Of a stretch of 64,000 bases of DNA, positions 1-11,945 are shown piece after piece. The position numbers and the translations under genes are program-made. Position 1 is the stretch's first letter; each line of letters starts with the position of its first letter. The stretch spans positions 215,091,748 through 215,155,747 of the forward strand of contig OZ010794.1 of NCBI GenBank assembly GCA_963932465.1, in the 5' to 3' direction. The notes below the pieces were generated by a model, which saw only the letters and a program-made list of their open reading frames with translations, did no database searches and was not told where the DNA came from. The stretch comes from Maratus speciosus (lineage: Eukaryota; Arthropoda; Arachnida; Araneae; Salticidae).

Positions 1-180
1 ATAGGTTCGCCAACCCTGTCCTATACTTAAGTAACTACCCGTAATATATTAATTTATTTTTTGAAATTTTTATTCAAATTTTATCAAAAATTTTGTATTG
101 GATCATTTAATTGCCGAAAAAATAATTTCGCCTGTAAATTTTAATCACTATTTTAAGTTGAAGTTAATGTGCAATATTTT

Positions 181-186
181 ACATAC

Positions 187-234
<48 letters not shown>
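181..234. repeat. (TA)n(TG)n microsatellite
   Basis: A run of alternating TA passes directly into about 17 TG dinucleotides. It is simple-sequence DNA; the Cys/Val-rich reading frame across it is an artefact of the repeat. Confidence 0.95.
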
Positions 235-239
<5 letters not shown>

Positions 240-310
240 TGACTGAACATATCGAATATATTTTAAATAATCCTTCTTGTAACACATGTATGTCAAATTA
301 TCTTTCTGGA

Positions 311-709
311 CAGTGTTGCCAGATGGGCTACTTTTTTTTTAACCCGCTGAGGTGCGGTGGGATAAAATATATCCCACCTAATTAATATAAGATTTTCACC
401 AGAAAATTTTAGCTAAATTTTATATTTTTACCTTTGGAGGAAAGTCGTTGAAAAATTGATTTTTCTTATTTAAAAATAAAATTATTCGATTATTTCGGTG
501 AGAATTCAATATTTAGAGACATTTTTGCTTGCCCGCCAAGGGGTTAAATAAGATTCTTGATTGACACCACTTTTTTAAAATGGTGAAATGTGTCTCTTTT
601 AATGACATATTAATTAAGGCAAAAACACAGTGAAATTTACCGTTTCCGAAAAGTGGTGCCAATCAAAAAATCTGAATTTAAAAAAAAAAGTAGCCCACCG
701 GCAACACTG
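311..709. mobile_element. hAT-type MITE, family A copy 1, with nested TTAA element
   Basis: The left end starts CAGTGTTGCCAGATGGGCTA and the right end is its near-exact inverted complement, ending in GGCAACACTG. The 8-bp sequence TTTCTGGA stands immediately on both sides (303-310 and 710-717), a perfect target duplication. An 8-bp duplication with CAG.G-type ends is the hallmark of the hAT superfamily. It has no coding capacity. The interior carries the core seen in other A copies (TTGATTG.CACCACTTTT and its inverted complement). It is longer than the usual ~190 bp because a family B element sits in its left arm. Confidence 0.9.
339..547. mobile_element. TTAA element, family B, nested in a hAT-type MITE
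   Basis: The element lies between two TTAA copies, with ends reading TTAACCCGCTGAGGTGCGG and CGCCAAGGGGTTAA. A perfect 9-bp stem with a 5-base loop, GGTGGGATA/TATCCCACC, lies at 356-378 just inside the left end. Removing it restores an ordinary family A left arm, so the B element came later. TTAA duplication and CCC...GGG ends fit a piggyBac-type non-autonomous element. Confidence 0.85.
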
Positions 710-717
710 TTTCTGGA

Positions 718-2351
718 AATCCTTAATTAGCATGCCTTAATTAAACTAATTTCGTAAATTTTAATTTAAGGTATTTAAAGGAATACATAAACAAAGATTT
801 GTAGAATTTAAACAACAAAAGTGTTTAATTTAAAGAAATATTTACATCTCCAAGAGAGTTAAAAACCAGAAATAACGAGCTGTTGAAGGTTCCCCCCCCC
901 CTTTAAAGAAAAGTTTTCTCTGTTAGAACTAATAATTTTCTTGTCTTTATGTTCAGTATACTATAGATAAATGCTTTGTTCATTGAATAGCTATAGAAAA
1001 TCACATGTATGAAAACTTTTATGAATGAAACCAGAAAAATACAATTCCTTGAATTTTAACCACGTTATGTATAAATATTTGATCATTATTCATGATAAAT
1101 TCGAAAACGTCATTCTTCGCCATACTTACAAAGAATTACATTTGATCAAGCGATTAAACTCATTAAGAGTAATGCTTTTCTCGAAAGTGACCAACATCTT
1201 TTGTATTCATCGGTTGAGGAACATAAACGTGTATATAAAAAAAGTATAAAGTCACTCAACTCGATATTTCGAACAATTTTCAGAATACCGTAAATTCGGA
1301 TAAATTTCCGGCACGATGGAAGCAGTTGGATTTGAAGACTTTTACTCCAGTTTCAAAATTGGAGACGTTACCATTGCGAATGCGTGACTAAATCGTCGCA
1401 ATAATTATTTCTTACATTCAGCAACATTTTATTGGTGAATTTCTTATAGAATAAATCGAAAAATGTATGAAAATACTTCTAAATTATTCAGTCGGCTGAT
1501 TTGTATGAAACTCAATATCACTTTTCTGCTTGTGATCTATAACGTATTCCCCAACTTGGAGCTTAATCGAAAAAAAAAAGTTTGGAAACCCATCCTGACA
1601 CACGCACTGGGGAGCCGGATTTACTTGCGCGAAAAAGACAATCAGTCGTAATTCTGTCGCTACATTTTCTAGTTTTTTTTTTGTTTGTTTGTTTGTTTAC
1701 CATTATTTATTGTCGTTGATTAATACAGACAAAAATAAAATTTTAATAATATGCAAACCGGCTGATGCATTTATCAATCGCTTATAAAAAATATCGTTTA
1801 GAAATGAACAGCTCAAATAACAACGCTGGTATGACACACACACACACACAAAAAAGAGTTAATCATAAGCTTGAACATAATCAATGGTCTTCCACCATCT
1901 GCTAAATTACTATTTGAAAAAATAACATACAATTATTTTAATTGATAAAAGAGGCATTTGACAATAAATGCAAATAGATATTTAATATTGCAGATAATTT
2001 ACTGAAAATGATGTATGTGTCACTTACCATCTTTGAATCTCTTCAAATTCTAAATTCTCCCCAGAAATTGTGTAAGGTATTTCTGATTATTATAATTATT
2101 GGTGTTTAGAAGACTGTATTTTCTTATGTTGAAGTACGAATGTGCTACGGCGAGACATTAAATTCATGGCTCATCTATGATGTGCTATACGCGTACTCAT
2201 ACACAGGGAGTTGAGTAGCAATACTACTAGGTATCCCATTAAACTTTTCTCCTCTCCACCTGTTCCTGAAGACAGTTTACTTGAAGAGCCTGGGATCACC
2301 GTCCCACGCAGAAGGGGATGGAAGTTAACTGTTAGAGCAATCCATAGCAAT
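718..2351. other. Intergenic AT-rich DNA, no gene seen
   Basis: Only short random frames occur. Simple tracts are a C run near 891-901, a GTTT repeat near 1681-1700 and a short CA run near 1836-1850. I see no conserved protein motif, RNA gene or clear inverted repeat. Confidence 0.6.
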
Positions 2352-2380
2352 GGAGTTTTGAATAAATAGGAGGATACATA

Positions 2381-2959
2381 CGAGGTGCATTCAAGTTCTA
2401 AGGCCTCCGATTTTTTTTTCTATCTACTCATCCGAAAACTATGAAACTGGTGTGACTTCTCGACGTAATCTCCCTGCATATGTACACATTTTTCACAACG
2501 TCGACGCCATGATTCCATGGCCGTGGCGAAGGCTTCTTTAGGAGTCTGTTTTGACCACTGGAAAATCACTGAAGCAATAGCAGCACGGCTGGTGAATGTT
2601 CGGACACGGCGAGTGTCTTTCATTGTTGGAAACAGCCAAAAGTCCCTAGGAGCCAGGTCAGGTAAGTAGGGAGCATGAGAAATCACTTCAAAGTTGTTTT
2701 CACGAAGAAACTGTTGCGTAACTTTAGTCTGATGTGCGGGTGCGTTGTCTTGGTTTCTCACGATTTGCTTCAGAGATTTTTCAGTTGTCAAATCAGACTC
2801 CTAAAGAAGCCTTCGCGGGGGCCATGGAATCATGGCCTTGACTTGTGAAAAATGTATACTTCTGCAGGGAGCGTCGAGAAGTAACACCAGTTTCATAGTT
2901 TTCGGGTCAGTAGTTAGTTAGAAAAAAAATCGGAGGCCTTAGAACTTGAATGCACCTCG
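2381..2959 (-). mobile_element. Snapback mariner element
   Basis: It is flanked by TA (2379-2380 and 2960-2961). The outer ~33 bp (CGAGGTGCATTCAAGTTCTA...) form a perfect terminal inverted repeat. The inverted similarity is not limited to the TIR: 2381-2558 and 2785-2959 are both copies of the transposase 3' end, in opposite orientation. The element is therefore a foldback derivative, 579 bp instead of the usual ~1.3 kb. It cannot encode a full transposase. Confidence 0.9.
2420..2791 (-). pseudogene. Mariner transposase, C-terminal fragment
   Basis: The minus-strand frame shows mariner catalytic landmarks: QDNAPAHQ, then HAPYLPDLAPRDFWLFP, with 34 residues between the D of QDNA and the D of RDF. 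That is the D34D spacing of the mariner family. The next block, ending near EKCVHMQGDYVEK, is typical of the transposase C-terminus. The N-terminal helix-turn-helix region and the first catalytic Asp are missing. The apparent start lies at the foldback junction and is not a true start. Confidence 0.88.
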
Positions 2960-3563
2960 TAAGTGTGTTGTTTGCCAGTTGCGAAAGAAGTAACTGAGGA
3001 AGTTGTCACAAGTTAGCGGCTGATTTTTCACATCGGAACAAACAGTTTCTGACTACCACCGAAGCAAACTTCCACCAGTAAGTTTTGAATAGAAAATTTT
3101 GAATTAATTTAGAGGCTTTTTCCCGAAAAATTTCTCTCATAAATGTTATATATATATTTTTTTTCTATTTCTTTTTACTGGTGGCACTTTGCCCAGATAT
3201 TATATATATATATTTCATTGAAAGATATTGGAGCTTGTCTAGTTTGTCACAATATGGTGGAAACGCTGGCACTGACTACCACCAAATTAATCTGTCACCA
3301 GTAAAAATGAATACATTTTTTTGCCATTAGTTATGACTGAACGTTTTATTAATAACACGTTTAAATACAGAGAAATTTCTATATGAATTTACTGGTGGAA
3401 ATTTGCAACGACAGCAATCAACTCCAGCGAAAAACGGGTACAGTTGTAGATTCAGTATTGTAAGGATATGTCAGTAACACTTTATTAATAGTTCCACATT
3501 CATAGCTGGTAGCAGTGGGAAAAGAAGGGCATATATATAAATTCAGAAACTTTCAGTTCATAC

Positions 3564-3754
3564 CAGTGTTGTCAGTGGGCTACTTTTTAATTATTTCAGA
3601 TTTCTTGATTGACACCACTTTTTTGAAATGGTAAAATTCCCCTTCTTTTCGACGTAATTTATACATCATTAGACAGGGCAAATTTTACCATTTTAAAAAT
3701 GTGTTGCCAATCAAGATATCTGAATTTCAAGAAAGTAGCCCTCTGGCAATACTG
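3564..3754. mobile_element. hAT-type MITE, family A copy 2
   Basis: The ends read CAGTGTTGTCAGTGGGCTAC and GTAGCCCTCTGGCAATACTG, imperfect inverted complements. Flanks GTTCATAC and GTTTACAC agree at 6 of 8 bases, a decayed 8-bp duplication. The inner arms carry the shared TTGATTG.CACCACTTTT core. Confidence 0.85.
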
Positions 3755-3762
3755 GTTTACAC

Positions 3763-6700
3763 TCATGGAGAAAAGAGATAGATGTAGATGCAGTATGCCG
3801 TAAAAAAGGTTTGCAATATGAAACCATTTATCGCTCAAATTTAAACGTCCAAGAAGGCGCAAACAAAACAAGCCCGTGGAAGGGATTTTGTATTAATAAG
3901 ACGAATTTAAAGAGTTGAATTACAGCTGAAGTATATTTTAAGAAAAAATGGTACATTTTTAAAACGATGCTTTTTGTATTGTCATTTATTAAAATAAATG
4001 TTTGCTTTAATAGTTGGAATTTGAAAATTGGCAATAATAAAATGTCAAAATAAAATGAAATAAAATATTGAAAACATTTGATATGAACTAAAAATTGTAT
4101 TATTTAAAGTTTTCTTCTTTACAGTAATTTTTAACACTTTCCATCATAGATGAAAAATGTTTATGACTTTGGTTTGTCTGACTTTCTGGCTGAGATCTAA
4201 CTCTTGTTAAGATTCTCGGATCACCCTGCATTTTTTATATGTTATTGACATTTATTATAGCATGATCGATATGGAAAAAAAATGTGTAGCACTTATAGTT
4301 CATTTGCATGGACGGACAAAGGTATTCTGTTATATTACGGTCAATAGGAAAAATCGTTTCAAGTTCATTTTAATGTTCTTAGACCATTTAAAAGATAAAG
4401 GAATTGATATGCATTTATAAAGTGCAGTAAAACATGTATTCTGTAGAATATGGGGTTTGCAAAGAATTTATTATTCATTGATTACAGGGCCACACAAAAG
4501 AATTCCGTTATATAACTAGTAATTCTGCAGATCAAGAGTCTCAACGTCATCTCTGCAACTTATTATTTTTAGCAAACTTTGAATAATATTAATATTTCTA
4601 CAAAAACAAAATTTAAACTTTTTAAATTACACAAACATTTATAAAAGTGAAAAAAATATTTCGATGGTTTCAGACATTAGAAGCGTTAAGTTAAACACGT
4701 TGTTATGTAATGATATTCTGAAATTCTCACTAGCTACTTATTCTAGTAATTTTTTTTATAAAGAAAATTTCTTGAGGGGGCGCCCCCCTGAACCCCCCGT
4801 TGTGTAATTTATTTTGCATTTGTAATTTTCTATTGGTTGAGTTAATGATTACCCTATATCTTAGATTCCTTTTTACACTACGATTTATAAGGATAAGCAA
4901 CAATTTGGTCAAGCATTTTACGTTATCCTAATATCCATACAGCAGTATTTACTTGCCTGCTAACCACAAACACCTGTATCTAATGGATAAAGAACTTTTG
5001 GAAATGTAAACTGAGACATCTAATTTAGAAATCTAATACCTTTATAATTATTGTTTCCAAAAAATAATTTTCATTACCATTCTGCAATATTTATATCTAA
5101 GATCTAATCTAAATATCTAAAAATGTACTCGATAGCATTAACTTACTAAAATCTCCCTAAAGTAGGGGGACTTCTAAACCTAACGGTTAATAATTCATCA
5201 TCGTGTCCACTTCCAATTGACTAAATAGATAAACGTGATTTGGCGGCGTTAAGTATTTTTTGTGATAGCCTTTCAATAGTATCCGCATTTAATTTAAAAT
5301 CGTGATGTTACAAACACCGTTGAAATTTGACGCACACTGGTGTTCAGGTCAAATTACGAAAGGTTAACTAACCTTTTATTTACCTTAGCCGGGCATTTTG
5401 TTTCATTTTTCGTAATAGGGATTATTTTAATAATTTAATTTATTTTACACTCTACAAGCTATTACACGGGACGTTGTTCACGTAGCATTAAAATAGAGAT
5501 AAATGCATTAAATAAAACATTTCACTCCCCACCAGACATGGCAAGTCTCAGGCTTTTTGCACAACACTATCTTACAGAAAATGTTGTTCTTTTAAATCTC
5601 GCAAATGTTTCAATTAAATAAAGTAACATTTTTTTGTATTAAAATACTGGTATCAAGAACGCCGGAGGCTTGGCAGCTCTGCTCCTCTTAATAGAAACAT
5701 ATATAGTTAACCAACACTTTATCACATTTTATAGGAGACAATATGGAATTTCTTATTTGTATGGCCTGACCTCAGTCATAAAAATGTAAAATTTTGTGCC
5801 AATTAATATACACAATTGCGAAAATGAAATCGCAACCAATGAGAAAAGGAAGGCCAAGTAAAATCATGTAAATCGAGGAATCTTTCTTCGTAGTGTTGGG
5901 AAAATACCACTACAAAAATTATTTTAGGTGGTATTCAGTGTGAAATGTTTATATGTATTCATTCCGGTCCTATTTATCTTTTTTATTATTTGTAATTTGC
6001 TTATTCCATTTTCCTTTTGCACGTGAAAATCTTACAAATTAAAATTAACTCTTTGGGAGAAATTGTTATTCCTTTTTTTTTGGCAACAATAAAGTTTATA
6101 AAGTTTAATAGAATAATGTCAGTTTATTCTGTATGAAAATAACGAACTTTTTCATTTATAATCAAAATAGTTGAATACATAAATAAAAATATTATTCTAT
6201 ATAGTATATAAATACTATTTTCATTTCTGCGTTTTAATCAATCTATATGCAAATATCTATACAAAGGCATTCATTAATTCATTCCTTTTAACTTTGAATT
6301 GACTTAAAAAAAACCATACATACTTTCACATTTATGATATTTTTAGATGAGATATAGTTGCTACGCAACAGTTAAAAAAAAATGAAATATAAGTAAATTA
6401 CATAAAATAAAATGTTTTATATTATTCGAACACATGTATAAAATTCCATCATAAGTTATACACCTAATTTAAAAGCTCTGACAAATGATTTGACAATACT
6501 GCAAACTAAAAGGAATAATTTAATACTCTTATTTAAAAATTTCAGAATCCAAAATTTACCATTTAAATCTATTATTCATATGAGCGATTTCTTTCAACAA
6601 ATGGAAATTTGAAAATCGTCTGACTTCCCATAGAAAAGCATTATGTCACAAAATAAAATGTTCTATATATTCCGAACGAATGAACCAAATTTAACCCAAA

Positions 6701-7551
6701 ACTATACAGCTAATTCCGGTGAGCTCACCAATATACATCCTTAATTTCAAGCTAATCGGATGCTTTTTACGGCAGTTATCGCGGGACAGACAGATTAACT
6801 AACTAACTAACAAACAATAGAATGGAACTACTTTTTCGACTACGAACGGTAACTGCTGAAATTTGGTTTTCAAATCTGCCATGCTTTTCTGAAATATTTA
6901 TTTAGCTTTTTTTTCAGCTTATTAAACAGAAAAATTTCGTTAAGGCTGTTCTCAAATCCAAAAGTGCAACTTTCTGACATAAGTATTAATTTATTTTTGT
7001 TTGGAAATGCCAGAAATTAGCAACTGGTGTTGTTCAGAAACCATGTAATCAAGCTGTTATTTCCTTTTTTTTTTTTTTTTTTTTTTTTGCAAAAGCAATA
7101 GGTCTTTCAGAAAATAGTTCCAAAGTGGGCATTTTGAACCGAATTTCAGCGCGAAAGAAGAATAAGTACTCAAAAAAGTTTGAAAAACGCGTTTGTCATG
7201 TGACCAAAATCGCTTATAACTCCGTAGGTAATTTATTGATCAAAAAATGGGAAACACAGTTCGATTCTAAATCATTTTCATGGTCAGGATTTCCAATTTT
7301 ATATCATTCCATTAAAAAATGAATTTGTAAATATGTCAAAACGTTTTGAACTTGTTGAGCAGAGCAGTTAAGAACAGCCTGAAAGAATTTTGAAAGGGTT
7401 TCATATTCTGTACCTGATGCATGATTTTTCTTTCTTGTTAAATACATTATCATGCTCCCTCGATCACGAAAATATAACAAAATCTGCTGCTAAGACATAC
7501 TCAATGAATGAACCAAATATAATAAAAAACTAAATTGGTGCTGATTAGTTT
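3763..7551. other. AT-rich intergenic DNA, no gene seen
   Basis: No frame longer than about 70 codons and no protein motif. A T run lies at about 7063-7088. A GACAGACAGATTAACTAACT-type tail near 6786 resembles the GGACAGACAGA motif near 12227. Nothing else can be supported. Confidence 0.6.
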
Positions 7552-8135
7552 TTGGTGTATAACGCCCAACAGGTGGTGGTGCTGTGCTGCATTTTGCAGG
7601 ATTTACACGATTTCCGCAATAGATCTCAAGAACTAATGCGCGGATATTCATCAAACTCCAGATTCCGTTAGTCTGTGGTATGAATTAGTGTTGATCACGT
7701 GTTGGTGTAAATTGCGCAATAGGTGACGCTGGTGTGCTACATTTTACACGATTCCCGCAGTAGCTCTATCTCAAGATTAATGCGCGAATTTTCATCTAAC
7801 TTCAGATTTAGATATTCGTTGACACAAGTTGCTGCTGTTTAAAGTTTGGTGTTAATCGCCCAATAGGTGGCGCTGCTATGCTGGAATTTTCACGATTCTC
7901 ACAATAGCTCTATCTCAAAAACTAATGCACGGATTTTCTCCAAACTTCAGATTCAGTCAGACGGTGACATAAGTTTTTGCTGATTACGTTTTGGTGTAAA
8001 TCACCCAATAGGTGGCGCTGCTAGGCTGTATTTTGCTGGATTTACATGATTTCAGCGATAGTCATATTTCAAGAACTAATGTACGGAATTTCATATCTTT
8101 AGAATCCTCATGAAGGACATATATTGCCATTTAAT
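7552..8135. repeat. Four-copy tandem array, ~145-bp unit
   Basis: The marker TTGGTGT(A/T)(A/T)A, followed by AATAGGTGGCGCTG-like sequence, recurs at 7552, 7702, 7846 and 7991, giving spacings of 150, 144 and 145 bp. Each unit also contains ACGATTTC.GCAATAG-like and AACTAATGCGCGGATTTTCAT-like blocks. Units are diverged, so the array is old. No open frame runs through it. Confidence 0.85.
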
Positions 8136-8153
8136 TTTGATGGTGCCATAAGG

Positions 8154-8393
8154 GTTGTGTTGGGTTGATTTTTGACGGCCAATTATCTACACGAGGGATA
8201 TAGGCCCGGGGGGAGTGCCCTCCGTGGGGGTCTTTCTAAGGGAACCTAATCCGTATTAACGCATGGAAGATCCACGGCTCGAAGAAAACCACGAAAACTC
8301 CGAACGATTAGGCCGACGGGCGCGATTGGGATCGAACCCAGCACCTCCCGTCTACCAGCTTCGAGAGCAGAACCTCTCGGCCACTGGTGGGGC
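8154..8393 (-). mobile_element. tRNA-derived SINE
   Basis: On the minus strand the 5' part contains GTGGCCGAGAGGTT (box A-like, as in Ser/Leu tRNAs) and about 35 bases later GGGTTCGATCCC (box B, T-loop). The pol III promoter is therefore internal. A tRNA-unrelated body of about 150 bp follows. The 12-bp sequence GGTGCCATAAGG flanks it perfectly (8142-8153 and 8394-8405), as expected for target-primed reverse transcription. There is no long A tail, so the tail type is uncertain. Confidence 0.85.
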
Positions 8394-8825
8394 GGTGCCA
8401 TAAGGAATTTTCAAGAATTAACATGTAAGAAAAAGAAGAAAGCTTTGGGATTGGTACATCCGACTAGCCTTTATTATTATTATTACTATAGGGGATAGAT
8501 GCAAGCTTTTTTTTTCTTTTGGTGTCAATTTTCTGAAAGGAAAAAGTTATTCTTGTGAAATGTATAATAATTTTGTGTAAAATAAAATTTTGTATCGAAA
8601 AGTCAAGTCCAATTACTCAAATGCGAGCGAAGCATTTATTGATAATAATTTCATTCTTGCAGTTAAAGTTTTCTATCAGGTGAACTTACTTTTTTTCAAA
8701 TAATAATACGTTTCAAAACTCAACTAATTCAAACTAATTAATGAAGAGTTTCTTTGATGGAATGAATTTTTGTGATTGCGCTTGAAGTATTCCCATTTTT
8801 CTAATTTAGTTAAACGCTAATTTAG

Positions 8826-9419
8826 TTAACCCCTTCACGGTCGCTTAATATTTGAAAAAACCATCAAAAGTGTACCTATTTTTTTTTTATTACAGAAATT
8901 GAATAATTATAAGGTTTCTAAATATTTTATTTATGCAATTAGTTTATTTTTAAGCCGAAAAAACAATATTTTATAGCCATATTCATATTTGTATAAAAGC
9001 CATCATGCGAGAATTATGTGTCTTAACCTCTTAAGCTCCGCCTCCGATAAATGTAGGTTACTTTTTTTTATTATTCAGATTGTTTGATTCCCACCACCGT
9101 AGTTTACGGCAGATAAAATGATGCGAAAATAAAGCCATTTACACTATTTAAAAAAACTGGTGGGAGTCAAACAATCTGAATTAAAAGATAGTAGACTACA
9201 TTTATCGGGGGCGGAGCTTAAGAGGTTAAGACACATAATTCTCGCATGATGGCGTTTATACAAATATGAATATGGCTATAAAATATTGTTTTTTCGCCTT
9301 AAAAATAAACTAATTGCATATTTTATTTAGAAACCTTATAATTATTCAATTTCTGTAATAAAAAAATAGGTACAGATTTGATGGTTTTTTCAAATATTAA
9401 GCGACCGTGAAGGGGCTAA
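8826..9419. mobile_element. 594-bp palindromic TTAA element with a nested TTAA element at its centre
   Basis: Arms 8826-9022 and 9230-9419 are near-perfect inverted copies. They begin TTAACCCCTTCACGGTCGCT and end AGCGACCGTGAAGGGGCTAA (last TTAA mutated to CTAA). Without the inner element the arms meet as GTGTCTTAAGACAC, so the whole outer unit would be one ~391-bp palindrome whose dyad centre is a TTAA. No coding capacity. Confidence 0.88.
9023..9229. mobile_element. TTAA element nested at the palindrome centre
   Basis: It has TTAA on both sides and ends TTAACCTCTTAAGCTCCGCC / GGCGGAGCTTAAGAGGTTAA. Its inner arms (ATTCAGATTGTTTGATTCCC and GGGAGTCAAACAATCTGAAT) resemble the inner arms of the hAT-type family A. 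Its 207-bp length matches the superfamily norm. Confidence 0.85.
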
Positions 9420-11426
9420 TATTCCAGTTACCATCAGAAAGGGTTGATTCATCAGAATCCATATCAAAATGACAAAAATATTACAAATCTATGACAAATC
9501 TAGGGCAAATTATAGATCGTACAAATCAAACCAAAGTGCTAATATTCAAAGACTTCAAATGGAAATTCCAGTTCAATTTTTGTGGTTTCAGAAGTTTTAT
9601 CCAACACTTAAATCTCCAGCCCGAGAATATGACGGGCACGAGAAATAACGAACGACACCTCAGCCCGAGATATTGACGGAAGCGAGAATTAAGGGGTTAA
9701 ACGTCTTTATTTGTTTTTAACAACATATTAATAATTGCATGTAAATAGATAAAATGTAATGATGAAAGCACTCTTTTAAAATTATGTATGAGTACTTAAA
9801 TTACAAATATTAATCGAAAATCTAGATTTTCAAGTGCAAACGATTTCAGCACAATAACGAAAGGATGTTACCATCAAGAAAAATCTTAAAAGTCGCTTCT
9901 GATAATAATAACATAACTAATACATATGATAAATAAACCAAATAATTCTGTGAAGTGACATATTAGTATCTTTGATACATTCTTATCTAGTACTACATCC
10001 TATGACAGCGCATATGGTCATTTTTTATCGAAATTTTAATCATATCTTGAATAACAATTTCCGACAGTAAAAAACGAAAGCAAAAAAATACAGGTTTAAA
10101 TTGATTTGAAGTGATAGGCGTGTCAAAGCACGTGGTTTTGTTTGGGCCTTCTGTAGCGGATTTTAGGGTTACTGTTTTGGCGTCACCCCCAGCCACCTTA
10201 CTGCATCTTCATCTATCTCATTCCTCCATGGTTCACACTAGAAAAGAGTTAATTGTAACTTTGATTTATTTTATTCGCGGACTTCTGACATTTTAACGAG
10301 GATCGTAGACCCAAGGTTCTTCTACATAAGGTTGTTCCATTTGAAGGATAGCCAATCAGAGTAGAGCAGGACTGAAACGTCACGGGGCGGACAAGATCGG
10401 AGAGAGACCGGCCGTGACAATGTAAATAGATGAGTAAAAGAACGGAATATGAGGTAAATATTTTTTTTAAAAACAGATCCTCGAAAGTAAACTGAACGAA
10501 ATCACTTTCCTTAAAATAATTTGTTCAAACACTGATTGGAGTTAGTTAAATATAACATACATGATGGTTAAATAATATCGCGATACATTTGTTTCATTCA
10601 AATACTTCAGTACATTCGCGAAAAAAAATTACATTTTTAATGCGTAAAAGTACAAATGAAAACTTTTAAACTATTGTAAAATAAAATGAATGGATGAATT
10701 ATATGAATATGATGATACAGCAGTAATAATAAAAAGACAAGAATTATCAAACAGAATAAATTAAACAAAGCTCACATCAAAACTTTTAACAATAATCCAT
10801 TGTCCGATTACTAGATATAAGTTTTCAAAAAATTTCGAATGTCACTATGCTTATTCAGGATCAAAATCAATATGATTCAAATATCTGTAACAATATATAT
10901 ACACAGGGCTTAGTTTCTAGCAAAAAAAAAAGTACCGGAGCTCTAATATTCTGCAGTAATAACAACAAAACTTATAATCCCCCTGCCCCCCCCCCCCCAC
11001 ATGCGCATATTTATATTTCATACACTATTTCAAATTTTAAAGCAATTTCGTATTCCTCAAAAAGAAATTTATATTTTTGACATATCTTTAGGCATTAATA
11101 TCTAATAAATTCTAATAAATGAACAGAGCAAAAACATTAAAATCAGGAGTGGGAAATTTTCAGAAAATCCTACTCGCCAGGGACTTCTTTGTATTGGTGA
11201 TCAGCATTTATAAACTCTGGTCTGTTCTGACTAATATTTAAATATTCACTAAAAATAAAGAAGTGCTGGAGCTGCGCCCCTGTGATATTCGGAGCAAATT
11301 AAGCACCGTGCAGAGCTAGACAGTTTATCAGAGAGAATATTTTAAAAACACGAACAAAAAGCAGCGAGTAAAAACGGCAGAAACAGTTGCGACTAATTGT
11401 GACATTCCTCATCGCCATTCTGAAAC

Positions 11427-11428
<2 letters not shown>
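9420..11428. other. AT-rich DNA with a family H right end; no gene seen
   Basis: A family H right end (CGAGAATTAAGGGGTTAA) finishes near 9700. Its dyad region is present twice in degenerate form near 9619-9640 and 9664-9678. A C run lies near 10985-10999. A ~100-bp segment at 11219-11316 has a diverged direct copy at 11637-11750. No protein motif was found. Confidence 0.5.

Positions 11429-11485
<57 letters not shown>
11429..11485. repeat. Long A homopolymer (~55 bases)
   Basis: An uninterrupted A run, flanked by the diverged direct repeats at 11219-11316 and 11637-11750. It may be a retroposon tail or simple expansion. The length in the assembly may not be exact. Confidence 0.9.
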
Positions 11486-11488
<3 letters not shown>

Positions 11489-11945
11489 ACACAGGACACA
11501 TTATGTCACATACGTAAGCGCTTTGGTGGGAAAGAACGCAAAAGATTAGAGATGGGAAAGAAAGAAATAAAAATTTTGGCTTTGATTTTTTAGAAACACT
11601 ATTTCCGCTAAATTCCGGAGTGAGCGCCGGTGAATTCAGACCAATATTTAAATTTCCACTAAAAACAAAGAAGTAGCGGAGCTGAGAATCAAACAGAATA
11701 CATTAACGATAATATCCAACGCAAATTAAGCACTGCTTATAGGCTAATACTTAAACCCTACATTAATTTTCATCTTAAATTTCTGCTTCATTTTATTAAT
11801 CAGAGTAACACGAATATAATATTTAATAAAATAAAATATCATCGTTATTCTGTGTGCGAATCGCCGGGTTCGCTAGATACGAAGTGCATGTCGCTGCATC
11901 AGCAGCCGATGTACAACAAAACTACGAAAAGTCGAGAAAATCGCA

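Larger units (their letters stand above)
2352..3495. mobile_element. Interspersed repeat N, copy 1 (interrupted by mariner)
   Basis: This stretch matches copies at 24002-26871, 40683-41208 (inverted), 41820-42566 and 50718-51439. All share GAAGTAACTGAGGA-like sequence, a CACAATATGG-like segment and TTTACTGGTGGAAATTT. The ends form a weak inverted repeat (GGAGTTTTGAATAAA against TTTATTAATAGTTCC). After subtracting insertions the copies are about 525-565 bp. It looks like a non-autonomous DNA element; its superfamily is not recognised. The mariner at 2381-2959 lies in its left end. Confidence 0.65.

Noticed and set aside
98..385. 95-codon frame with Cys-Val repeats
   Set aside because: It runs through the TG microsatellite and into a MITE; it has no protein character.
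7552..8135. CRISPR-like array
   Set aside because: Repeats are ~145 bp, diverged and without spacer structure, in eukaryotic DNA.
8290..8393. A functional tRNA gene
   Set aside because: Box A and box B are present, but the sequence continues into a long body with a 12-bp target duplication and does not fold as a complete tRNA; a SINE explains it better.
11299..11593. Poly-Phe and poly-Lys frames
   Set aside because: Translations of the A homopolymer on the two strands.
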